Source of the DNA: Caenorhabditis remanei
Lineage: Eukaryota; Nematoda; Chromadorea; Rhabditida; Rhabditidae
DNA length: 64,000 bases
Direction of reading: 5' to 3'
NCBI RefSeq assembly: GCF_010183535.1
Contig: NC_071333.1
Span: 310,001-374,000, forward strand
The notes under the pieces are model-generated. The model made no database searches. It had not been told where the DNA came from and saw only the letters and a list, made by a program, of their open reading frames with translations. Position numbers and translations under genes: made by a program. This document shows positions 1 through 9,611 of this stretch, in pieces (the first letter of the stretch is position 1; each line of letters opens with the position of its first letter).

Positions 1-59
1 AAAAGAAGTAATGCAGTTGTCTTTAAAACTCAAAAAAAAATTTTAAAATTTAAACTTCA

Positions 60-255
60 GGATTCCGGAAAAAAAATTCAAAAAACCGGAATCCGGAATC
101 CGGAATCGGAATGCAAATTTTCATTTTCCGGAATCCGGAATCCGGAACCGGAATGAACATTTTCATTTTCCGGAATCCGGAACCGGAACCCGAATGTCAA
201 AAAAAACCCGGAATTCCGGAATCCTGAATTTCCGGAATCCGGATTCCGGACAACT
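60..255. repeat. CCGGAAT satellite-like tandem repeat
   Basis: Short degenerate tandem array built on TTCCGGAATCCGGA and variants such as CCGGAACCGGAATG. The unit is nearly self-complementary, so both strands look alike. The one long reading frame across it is repetitive and is not taken as a gene. Confidence 0.85.
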
Positions 256-367
256 ATGGTGGGCGGCCTTGGGTGTCTCCAGAGGTTCTCATTATTGACA
301 TGGAATGTTAACAAACTCAAGTTTTCGACGCTGCTTTCTGTATCTACATTATTGACGAAGGGACCAA

Positions 368-1380
368 CTCGGCAGAAACCCGCACCAGGCTCGCAGCAGT
401 CCAGCAGCAGGCAAGCGTAGAGTGCGTGCCTGATGCGGTTGTGCTGCGGTACTGTAGCGTACGTGTTGCGGAAAGGTTGCTGCTGTGCTGCTCTGGCGCT
501 GCTAAAATTAGGCCGCTGCCTCCTTTGCTATAGTTTCTTGCACCGAAGACAGTTTACTATTTATTTAATTACATTTATTTACAAAACTTAAATACAACTA
601 CAACCTATAATAGATGTACATAAATCTGAACATAGTACAATTCACGAAAATGTATACATATGTGAAAAAATAGTACAATTTATGAATTAATTTTCGATGA
701 TGTTGCATTCAGCTTGCTTTGAAATCCTCGTCGCTTCCTATCGTTCAAATTTCTGAAAAAAGACGTAAAACTTATTATCGAAATAAAAAAGTTCTGACAT
801 TTTTTACCGACGCGTGTTTGCGGACTCAGTTCAAAATATAATAATTTAGCACTACGTCCGCAAACACGCGTCGGTAAAAAATGTCAGAACTTTTTTGTCG
901 CGACAATATATAGAGTATTGAAAAAATCTCACCTTTTCATTTTTCCTGAAATCCTATTAGGCTCGACTGGCGGTGATGTTGTCTTTTTAGCAGTTGAAAG
1001 CTGAAATGTGATTGTTTTGTTTCTATAGACACACGTATTTTTATTCCAATAAACGGGGAGAATTATTTTCATAAAATAAATCCAGAGAAAACATTTGTAT
1101 GAAAAACAGAAAAATAGGAAAAAGTGAATAAAACTATAAGTTTTCGTAACTGGAAAAGATGGAGCGCACTTGCTGAATGTTGCCTAGGTGCTGCTGGAGA
1201 GCAGCGGGTCTGTTGCTGCAGTGTTGCGGATACGCTGCCGCATCCTAGTTGCTGCACACGTGCTGCCGACACGTTTCAGAAAACGAAGCGCGTTTGAATG
1301 ATGCGTTCCTGATGCTGCAGTGTTGCGCGCCTGTTGCTCAACGGGTAAATGTTGCGTGCCTGATGCGGGGTTCTGCCGAG
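368..1380. mobile_element. ~1.0-kb foldback-type non-autonomous DNA transposon
   Basis: The ends form inverted repeats of about 23 bp. The left end (368-390) starts CTCGGCAGAAACCCGCACC, and the right end (1358-1380) reads as its near-exact reverse complement. Subterminal zones (about 390-530 and 1150-1357) are GC-rich and full of TGTTGC, GCTGCTG and GTGCCTGATGCGG motifs, while the centre is AT-rich and carries a perfect 40-bp inverted repeat (785-824 / 857-896). No transposase was seen. No clear target duplication could be identified, so the superfamily is unknown. The structure is seen directly; mobility is inferred. Confidence 0.65.
785..896. repeat. Perfect 40-bp inverted repeat (hairpin)
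   Basis: Arms 785-824 and 857-896 are exact reverse complements separated by a 32-bp AT-rich loop. The arms contain the CpG-rich core ACCGACGCGTGTTTGCGGA flanked by A/T runs. It lies inside the foldback-type element at 368-1380. Confidence 0.95.
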
Positions 1381-1490
1381 AATCGAAGCAATAGCTACAT
1401 TGATCCAAGACCTCCTATCCACTAAGAGAGCAGGAAACGAAGAGCCGATTGAATCTATTTGTGGGTGGGCGGTAGTTCTTTCAAGTTCAA

Positions 1491-1826
1491 TTACTGTGGT
1501 TCAATTTTGACATAGTAGCAGGAATGCCGTCGAAAACATGAACAGTCTTGTGAGTTTTCGTGAGCAATGCTTCCGACTTTAAGCGTGGGATGCATACATT
1601 TTAATCTGAACTTAGTGGAAGTTCCTGCGTTGACCGGAATGATTGGGGCGTGACAGTAGATTGGCAGAAATGAAGCGGTCTTTAGCATGGTCAAACCTCC
1701 GACTCCTTTTTACATTTGACACGCACTGCTTGCAACAAATTTTCCTCCAAAGGCTCTTTCTGCCGATTTCTTCCTGAGGACTCCATTCGTGACATCACCG
1801 AGCAAATTCAAGGTTCCGAAGAGCAC
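1491..1826 (-). pseudogene. Unrecognised stop-interrupted reading frame
   Basis: On the minus strand one frame stays open from about 1826 to a TAA near 1715, then continues in the same frame to a stop at 1491. Codon use looks gene-like and the second half is rich in cysteine and histidine. No family was recognised and no supporting splice sites were found. It may be a decayed gene or transposon remnant, or chance. Confidence 0.2.
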
Positions 1827-1849
1827 TATTTTTTTTTCAATACTCTTTA

Positions 1850-3011
1850 CGACATCTCTGATATGAACCAAAGCTATTTAAGATAATAAGTTTGGAAAAA
1901 AGACAATCAGTCCCATTTAAAGATAGAAGCAAAAAATCTATAAATAATGAAAAATTATAATCATGCTAATTATATCTCCTATTGCCAGAACAACTGCAGT
2001 GGAAACATGCAACTCTAACGCCGTCTGGCTGGTAAAAACGTTTTGGAGGATTTTCATGATGTTAGAACATTTTGAGTTCTGATTGTTGTTCTTATACTCT
2101 TATAGACATTTTTATGAATTTTTTTTTTGAATTATGTTCCTTGGAGTAAGCCGCCGCAGGTTAAGAAGAATGGTGATCTGAAATGTGAAACCTAGTCTGA
2201 AAAGCTTTTTGCGCCCTTTGCACAGAGTAAAAACTGGATTCGTTTGCATGTTGAAGTCTCCTGGTAACAATCACTGATTTTGATGTTTTCCACAGCTTCA
2301 ATCCGGTCCATTATTGCATTCTCAACATTTTGACACCCGTATCGCCCTACTTTGTAATTTTCGATTTTCATTCCAGATTTGTCACAAAATTCTTTTTTTT
2401 CTGTTTTCTGTGATTTCTTTCACTTGCACCAAAGCCACACACTCTCTCACTCTCATTCTTTTTCTCTGCCCCTCCCCCTCTCTTCTCCTCTTCGCGCGCA
2501 AATTTCTTGGCAGCGTGCCAATTATCTCTGCTCGTCTCGCACTCTCCTTCGCCCAATGTTTTTGTACTCTCCTCTTCTCGCCTACTATTCCTACTGTCCC
2601 CGTCTTCTTTCTGTCTTCCCAACACGGGGCGTCTTTTGCCATCCGGCCGGACTGCTGGTGCTTCTTGGCATCGTGCCAAGTAGACGTCGACTAGCAAGGC
2701 GATGCGAATAGAGGCGAGAGAGAAGATGCAACAGAGTACAATGTTAGAGATGGAGGGAAAAGAAAGAAAATAAAAGAGAGAAGTTGCAATTCTACATCTT
2801 TATTCCAATGAGGAGAAAATGATTTTTGGAATGATATTTGTTAGAACAGAACAAGGAAAAGACACATTACAACTGTAACAGTATAACAACAAAACATTTA
2901 AAGAAAAGAATATAGAGGTAACGTTTAAAGCTATTAAGTGAGAAAAAGAGAATATGAACAAGATTGAAAAAATTAAAATTGTGGTTGTAGAATCTTCATG
3001 ATCTTTTTGAG
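1850..3011. other. Gene-free stretch
   Basis: No convincing exon was seen. 2440-2700 is pyrimidine-rich on the plus strand (CTCTCTC and CTCTTCTCC runs), of the kind often found in nematode promoters, but no adjacent gene start could be tied to it. The long open frames here are low-complexity. Confidence 0.5.
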
Positions 3012-3262
3012 AAATAAACTGGCAAATTGGTTACTGTAGTCGCTGAATTTACCGCTTACACTAAGAAACTTGTCATTGTAAACACATGATGAAAAAAATA
3101 CACTGACAAATCGGTCACTGTAAATGAAAATTTACAATGACAAATTTGGTCACTGTAAAAATACACTGACAAATTCGGTCAGTGTAATTGCTGAAGCTAA
3201 TGTTTACACTAAAAAGTTTGTCATTGTGAACACATGATAAGAGAAATACACTGACAAAAACG
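3012..3262. repeat. Dispersed repeat, GTCACTGTAA / TTGTCAGTGTAA family
   Basis: Array of short direct and inverted copies of ACTGACAAATTCGGTCACTGTAA-like units, mixed with ACACATGATGAAAAAAATAC. Related arrays occur at about 6515-6565, 35290-35400, 53240-53460, 54600-54840 and 57340-57510. No coding potential. Confidence 0.8.
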
Positions 3263-3312
3263 ATCGAACAAATTAAGTGAGAAATAAGTGAATGTGAATA
3301 AGATTGAAAAAA

Positions 3313-5834
3313 TTAAAATTTAGATGGTTGGAGAACCTTCGTAACCTTTTTGTGTATGTCTCCCGATCCATAGTTGTCTCCGCTTGTTTTGAATAGGAGG
3401 ATTCCTGTTTTGAAGTCTTCCAATCCCGGTTGCATACTGGGTTTCGCTGGAACAGACACCTTAACTTGCTGTTCCTTCGATTCTCCCTAAAAATTCTATT
3501 CAAACACATGACTGACATTTTATTTCACTGTTTACCAATCTGATTTTCCGTGTTGGTGCTCTTCTTTCAATTTCAGGAGGGTGGATGAAGTCTTCTTCCA
3601 CATCCCACTCCGTTGTTGCGTTTCTTTGCTTCCTAAAGTTCGCGTACCACTCTTTTTCTTTTCGGATCCTATCTTGTTCGTTTCAGTAATGCTTGTTAGC
3701 TATGTGCTGAAAAACTGACAATGTTGGCGTTCTCAAAGGAAAATAGCATGGAATTCTTACCTGGTGGTGTATCCTTCGAAATTTCCGGAAAGGTATGGTG
3801 TCATAGACCACTGGCGTTCTGTGCTCGATTGTACTTTACACTCTCCCACTTTTCCTCTTTCTCTTTCCCGCTCCCCCAATCAGATGATTCATAAGATTGA
3901 GCCTTGAATCATTCTATCTTTTTTATTATTAATATTAAATTCCTCCACCCACACATTTATGTTTAAGCTCCGCCTCTGGTCAGTATAAAAGCCGAGGCGA
4001 GCGCCTATATTTTATCTTCAATAAATATTATTACCACAGCCAGTTTAACACATGGTGCATCGTGGGTTTCAACCCGGTGCGGCCTAAGTCCCGCGTGGCA
4101 GGCACTGGCTGTGGGCTTAGCTGTACTAGTATTCCGAAGAAGACGTAGGATGGTTCAGTTAAGGAAGATCACGCGGGTTGTGGTTCCAGGAGGAACTAAA
4201 CAACCAGAAGGAAGATGCACCTCCGATGCATCTTCAAACTTCACCTTTCGTCATTACGCTGCTTGGACATCCGCAGATCCTCGAGCATTTTGACACCAGT
4301 CTCGCAATCGAAAACGGGACATTTGAAAGATTTTGTCGCTCCTCGCTCCACGAATTGGACGACAATCAAGACCAACGAAGAAGACGGAACACACAGTTCG
4401 CTTCTTCCAGAAGAACATCATTCACTCATCAACAGGACAACGACGTCCATTGATGGAAACACCTGTTGCGGACACCAATATCGTCCCAACACTACCACCG
4501 CATTGCAAAGCAGAAAGTAGAACGCTTCGGATAACGCTCTGTAACCAACAAGGTCAGAGAAATAAAGGAGACGCACAGCAACCACTTCTGCTCGCCGGGA
4601 GCCTCTCTCTACACAGAGAGACTTCCAATTCAAGGATGCCGCCAGGACAAACGAAAACATGTGGACGTCAGTCAACCACGCCAACTTCGTCGAATGGACG
4701 GCTACAGTAACAACATAATTTAAACTTTGTTAACTGTAACTTTCTCTAATTTTTTCTTTCTGAAAGCCGGGAGTGTGCTCGATTGTACTTTACACTCTCC
4801 CACTTTTCCTCTTTCTCTTTCCCGCTCCCCCAATCAGATGATTCATAAGATTGAGCCTTGAATCATTCTATCTTTTTTATTATTAATATTAAATTCCTCC
4901 ACCCACACATTTATGTTTAAGCTCCGCCTCTGGTCAGTATAAAAGCCGAGGCGAGCGCCTATATTTTATCTTCAATAAATATTATTACCACAGCCAGTTT
5001 AACACACGTTCCGTCCTTCTTTTTTTCTTTGAAAAGAGTGTTCAATCCCGGGTAGACCAACATCTCGAGCCGTGGTGTTGGTCCCATCTCATCCATCTTC
5101 CATTCACTATGTGTAATCACAATAAGATTGTTGATATTGTATCCTGGGAACATCATCTTTCTAAGATATCCGGAGGATACCCTTCCATAATTCCCATATT
5201 CCTCATTTTATGAATGTGCAATGGAAGTTCTCCATCACGAAGACCTATTGCGTCCCTCAGTCTATCACTGAGTATTCCAGGAGTGAACTTGGACTCTCTT
5301 GGCGTGTAGCTGTAAATAAACAATGTCTATAATATAAAGATGCTTGAAAATCTCTTACTATGCAAGTACATCACGTCTTCCTCATGGAGTTCTTCTCTTC
5401 TTCTGGTCTAGTTCCGAGTTGGACATGGGAGGCAACTGCAAAGTTTGATTTTAGCTTCACCTAAACCATAATTCTATTACTATTCATTTTCAAGTGATTT
5501 GCAACGTTTCCAAAAAAATTCCGGAGCTCAAAAATTCCAGCAATTTTCCGTTTTCCGTACCTATAACTGGCTTTCGGTTTTTCTCTTAGAAATTGTTTGA
5601 TTTTTACTTTCAAGGTATTTAGTAAGTTTTTAGAGTATTTGGAACATAAAATATGTCTCACATTCATAGAGAATCTCTTTGATTAGTACTTACCTTATCT
5701 CCTCCCAACAGTCTCTTCCGGATGTTTCTTTGCCAGTGGCTCATTGGTTTGTTTTGATCCTCAGGGTCCTCGTCGACGTCGAAATCGTACGTGCGACGTT
5801 TGTCGAAGAATACATCGTGAAGATAGTAGCTCAT
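3313..5834 (-). pseudogene. ZCCHC8-like PSP-domain protein pseudogene
   Basis: Five exons can be traced: 5834-5694, 5435-5359, 5309-3761, 3706-3536 and 3486-3313. All splice phases agree. The first exon starts MSYYLHDVFFDKRR right behind a TTTACAG. Exon 3 encodes FTPGILSDRLRDAIGL followed by HKMRNMG and GYPP, the layout of the PSP domain of ZCCHC8 (a nuclear RNA-exosome-targeting protein), then MMFPGYN, which parallels the YPGFN segment after that domain. No complete zinc knuckle was seen. Four lesions destroy it: in-frame TGA codons at 5384-5382 and 3685-3683, a one-base deletion near 5170, and an LTR element (3820-5006) inside exon 3. Excising that element with one CGTTC copy restores the frame across the junction. 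The family assignment is by motif memory and is moderately sure; pseudogene status is firm. Confidence 0.75.
3820..5006. mobile_element. Complete small non-autonomous LTR retrotransposon (TRIM-like)
   Basis: Near-identical 233-bp LTRs (3820-4052 and 4774-5006) begin TGTG and end CACA. They are flanked by the 5-bp target duplication CGTTC (3815-3819, 5007-5011). Each LTR has a TATA-like CAGTATAAAAGCC and an AATAAA. Directly inside the 5' LTR, TGGTGCATCGTGGGTTTCAACC at 4053 has the shape of a tRNA-complementary primer-binding site. GAAAGCCGGGAG precedes the 3' LTR as a polypurine tract. The 721-bp interior has only short overlapping frames and no recognised gag, protease or reverse transcriptase, so the element must be mobilised in trans. 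The near-identical LTRs point to recent insertion. Confidence 0.92.
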
Positions 5835-6314
5835 TTCTGTAAATCAGAAGTTTTCTTTGAAAAAATATTGAATGCAGACAGAAAAAATAGTAAGAGAAGA
5901 GCACAACAAGGTTCTTTATAATTCAAATCAAAATCTTCCGCGGACCTCAATAAAGATACAAAGAACAATGGATGCGCAATGACTCAATATCAGATTTTTG
6001 TGATACGCAGAAAAATATAATGTTAAACTGCCGTACCACAGTTTGGTGTCCAAACTGGCCTTGCAACAATATTCAGTGAAACTCCAGCTTGGTGTATATG
6101 ACAATGTAGCGAAGCACGTAATAAGATGAGCTGCGACTTGCACATCTGGTGACTAATAAAACTATGAGTAAGAACGGTGATATACATATAGTCTATCAAT
6201 TCAGAGGATTGAGTAATCAAATATCCGGTTAGTGTCCGGTTATGAAAATAGTAAGATTTTGTTTTGGTATAGAATTTTTTACATGCCGTATAGTCTGTAA
6301 TAGTGGCAAAAGTG

Positions 6315-6475
6315 TGAAGCATCCTATCTCGACTGTCTTTAAAAATATAAAAACTGTTCAAACTGAAGAAATATTCTATGACCATTGAGCTATATTTTGT
6401 CAGTTAGGAGCATTTTGATATTTCCTTTGGGAAACGAAATATACCACTGCAAACAAGCAGCGCCAGGTGCGCCTT
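6315..6475. repeat. ~160-bp dispersed repeat, ATTTTGTCAGTTAGCA family
   Basis: Shares ordered blocks GAAGCATCCTATC, CTGAAGAAATATTC, GCTATATTTTGTCAGTTAG, GATATTTCC and AAATATACC with copies at 22485-22640, 35480-35625 and 46555-46710, and with an inverted copy at 41295-41490. A partial copy starts near 6685. No open frame is conserved between copies, which suggests a MITE-like element. Confidence 0.8.
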
Positions 6476-6712
6476 TTTTACTTGTTATACGGTTGGAAAG
6501 GACTTTGTGAAAAAAAACCGGCCATTTGGTCACTGTAACCGACGATATTTGTCACTGTAATCAAAAATGTTTTTGTTAATTACCCATATCACAGCATTTA
6601 AAACAATGAGACAATAAATACTGACCTAAAGACACTTTTCGAATGAGGACCAATCTCACTGAAATCATATACCGTAGGATATTAAGCTATATTTTGTCAG
6701 TTAGCAGCTTTT

Positions 6713-6766
6713 AAATATTTTCTTTGAGAACCGAGATATACCGCTCGGTTCTCAAAGAAAATATTT
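6713..6766. repeat. Perfect 23-bp hairpin
   Basis: Arms 6713-6735 and 6744-6766 (AAATATTTTCTTTGAGAACC... and its exact complement) are separated by the 8-base loop ATATACCG. It forms the end of a partial ~160-bp family repeat, as if that end had been duplicated in inverted orientation. Confidence 0.9.
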
Positions 6767-7029
6767 GAATTAAAGTTTGAATTGTCTACAGTAGGCAACT
6801 AAAAGTCTAGGATTATTTTGTCTAAAATATCTCAGCTTTTTGATTTTTCTTCTTTCAAGTCATTTTCTAAGTGGATGTTGCCCATTAAAGATCCCGGATC
6901 CAAATTTCGGCGAAGACATGATTTTGCTTATTTGTTCCAATCAAAAACATGTACTTTCCATATTATTTATATACAAATGAAGTGAAGTATGATATTGCAA
7001 ACAGAAAACGTGTTTATCACAAACGTAAT

Positions 7030-7554
7030 TTACATTCTTCGAGAATGAGATGGTCCTGGTTGAGTAAGATCCCTCCCCTCTTCACCGTCAGTGAAGAGCT
7101 TTCGAATATCATCTGCCGTCTTCTTCATCGCCAATTTTCCAACAATTTGGCAGGTGTACTCCATAAGTTTCGGGATTTTCAAAGTAGTCGTTGCGTCCAA
7201 CACTTGAAGAAGGAGAATCGTATTCATGTCACCCAAAAATGTCTTATCCCATTTTGGAAGTGGAATCGGGCGTGCTTTGCTGTGCCGGTGGTGTTTGATG
7301 CACGGCCGGTTGGCGACAAACGGAGCATCATCCTTATGACGGTGACACCATTCTAGAACTTTCTCCATTGCTTCGGCTCTGATTTCCGAGATCAGGATAG
7401 GCGATTCTTCTGAACCACGGTTTCGAATTTCTTGCATTATCGTGAGGGACTGATTGATAACTTTAAGTGCCACTTGCCACTGTTGTCCGCAATCCGTTTC
7501 GATGATGTAGTTGGGAAGGCTGTCATTGGTTTTGGCAGCAAACTCGGTATTCAT
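7030..7554 (-). CDS. Skp1-related protein lacking the canonical C-terminal tail
   Basis: Single-exon gene of 174 residues. Skp1 proteins link F-box substrate receptors to cullin in SCF ubiquitin ligases. The N-terminal part gives a BTB/POZ-like fold. The middle segment with EAMEKVLEWCHRHKDD matches the Skp1 pattern before the acidic linker, and IPLPKWDKTFLGD matches the conserved Pro-x-W-D-x-x-F step into the Skp1 dimerisation region, followed by a KIPKLMEYTCQIVGKL helix. Usual Skp1 proteins then have an NDFTPEEE segment ending in WCE; here the tail is TDGEEGRDLTQPGPSHSRRM instead. That tail helps bind F-boxes, so binding partners may differ. The ATG lies about ten bases behind a TTTTTTCTAG acceptor-like site. 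Nematodes have many diverged Skp1-related genes, so this is likely one of them; it may be fast-evolving. Confidence 0.8.
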   Translation of the reverse strand: MNTEFAAKTNDSLPNYIIETDCGQQWQVALKVINQSLTIMQEIRNRGSEESPILISEIRAEAMEKVLEWCHRHKDDAPFVANRPCIKHHRHSKARPIPLPKWDKTFLGDMNTILLLQVLDATTTLKIPKLMEYTCQIVGKLAMKKTADDIRKLFTDGEEGRDLTQPGPSHSRRM

Positions 7555-9611
7555 AATGGTTTACCTAGAAAAAAGATGATTAGGTTGAAGGTCTATAAGC
7601 TTCGAACGAGAAGAATAGAGAAAGAAATTGAGTTTAAATTGTCAGATAATGATAATTTCGAAACTTACAGTATTCGGACTTATGGTAGGTTTATCGGCAG
7701 GACTAAACACATTGAATAAACTGACAAGCTGAAAAAAAACTACACCAGGGAGTCATTTTTTAAGAAAATGTGAGAAAAATGAACAATCTATTCCGTTTCA
7801 ATGTTACACGAGGGGACACAAATTATAAATTGGCTGAAATTTAGTAACCGTGATGAAAAGGAAGTGTGCTCTCTGGTCAAGCATGTTTCTTTATTTTTCA
7901 ATTTTTTCTATTCCTATGTTTTCGAAGTGTTAAGATTAGAAATATACAGAACAATTCGAAAAAAAAATTTTTTTAATCGTTACTGCAGTGATTTTTCTGG
8001 GAAACAATATAGTTACAACTCCTAAAAACAGCGACGGCTACTAATATCCAAATCAGATATTTTATCACAAAATCTTGTTATTTGCTATATCTCCTCTCGG
8101 AAAATAAAACTATAATAATAACGTTTGCGGGAATTTATACATATAATTTTGAACATTCTTAGGGGACAGTGATGGAAAAAAAACTCGAGTTAATTTCAAG
8201 GTTACGATATATTGAAATTTTTGAAAGAAAAGGGTTTTACTGATTTCAAGGACAAAGTTATCAAGATTATTGTAAAAGCTGGCTTTAAAAAAAACATTAA
8301 TTATACTGAATAGGAGCAAGTCGTCGAAAAATGGAAAAATTTTAAAATGTAAGAGGCATAATTGTCATTTCACGAGCCGCGGTGGAAGTTTTCAAGTATT
8401 ATTTTCTTCCTAAATTTACTGTAGAACTACTTAAATTCTTCAATTTAATCGAAGTTTTGCACAAAATGCCCCAAAAACTACACCAAAAAAGTTTTTCGGA
8501 AGATATTTGAGCGACTGGGCCGCACCAGTGAAAATTTGAAAATCGGCCCGGCCCGTGACAAGTATGGTAAGAGATGTATAATTTAGGTGGTGTGATTTCT
8601 TGTTTTTTTTGTACCTTCAGATCAAATTTGAAATTACCACTAATGATGTCCCCCGGTGGTAGTAAGAAAAGTACAAGAGAGAGGAGTGAAATGATACTAT
8701 TCCTACTTCAATAAAACAGTGTCAAAGTAAACATATCTTGTCAACCAAAAGTGATGCATAATTCATCGACACACTTTCATAATTGCATATGTATGTGCCC
8801 AAACGTCTAACTAATTCTTCTGTGTAATTAAATTCGAAATCAAACTCAAAAAACGACAAATTTCTGCTAATTTATATAATATTCCAAAAAAAAAGTATAT
8901 AGCCGGCCACAACGGAAAAAATACCAAAAGAAAATCAAGCGAGATGCAGGAAAAGAGAGAGAGCCGAGAGTCGGTAACCATAGAGATTATCTTATACGCC
9001 TTGTTCACCCTCCCCCGTGTAATTGTTGTTTTTGAAGTGGTTTCCAAGAAAGAGAGACGCAGATTATATGTTTTTCATCATGCTTCAGAAATAACGCGGC
9101 AGGGGGAATAAGTTATTGTTTGATGAAGATTGTAGCTAGTAGTATTGGTGAGAGGGCAAAAAAATGAGAGAAAAGAGGGTAAGAATCTAGAGGGTAGGAG
9201 AATGAACAGAATGTTCGTCGTCACAAGAAATTTACAACGACAGGAAATAGGCGGTGTAACAATTTCCAATGACTAAAAATGATCAATGCGACGACTTGCA
9301 GCGACCATCTCTGTGTCGCATTGTCCTATCGATTTTCTATTCTCAACCAAAACTTTCTTTTTCGTCTTTTTTGTCGACGAGTATTCTTTTCTTACGTTTT
9401 CTATACGTCTGTCGCGTCAAAACATTCATATGAATGAAATATCTATCCAAAAAAGTTTGCAGTCAACAGTTTTATTTCATCTTCAAAAAGTCATGAAAAC
9501 TGGAAAAAAAGTGTGGCAAAGAGATCACAACCGCACTGGGAGAAGAAAAGGAGACTCATCAAGGACAAAACTAGTCAGTGGACTACAAAATTAAAAACGT
9601 TGAAGAGAAAT
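7555..9611. other. Gene-free stretch
   Basis: No exon chain was recognised. Near 8514-8574 there is a GC-rich fragment (GGCCGCACC ... GGCCCGGCCCGTGACAAGTATG) that matches one end of the CATACTTG inverted-repeat element family found at 20321, 22066 and 31131. The rest is AT-rich with no sustained coding signal. Confidence 0.5.

Larger units (their letters stand above)
5835..7029. other. Gene-free stretch with dispersed repeats
   Basis: Contains a copy of the ~160-bp ATTTTGTCAGTTAGCA repeat (6315-6475), a GTCACTGTAA fragment (about 6520-6560) and a partial second ~160-bp copy ending in a perfect hairpin (6713-6766). No exon was recognised. Confidence 0.6.

Noticed and set aside
2314..2711. Overlapping 80-126-codon frames on both strands
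   Set aside because: They arise from a pyrimidine-rich (CT/TC) tract; composition is low-complexity and no splice or start context supports a gene.
4053..4080. tRNA-like T-arm GGGTTTCAACCC
   Set aside because: It continues the primer-binding site of the LTR element; the following bases do not fold as a tRNA, and no real tRNA gene was found in the window.
4111..4710. Several overlapping frames inside the LTR element at 3820-5006
   Set aside because: Three frames are open at once, none shows gag, protease, reverse transcriptase or integrase motifs, and the interior is too short for them.
7432..7719. Plus-strand frame overlapping the Skp1-related gene
   Set aside because: Shadow of the minus-strand gene; the part beyond it shows no splice signals or known similarity.
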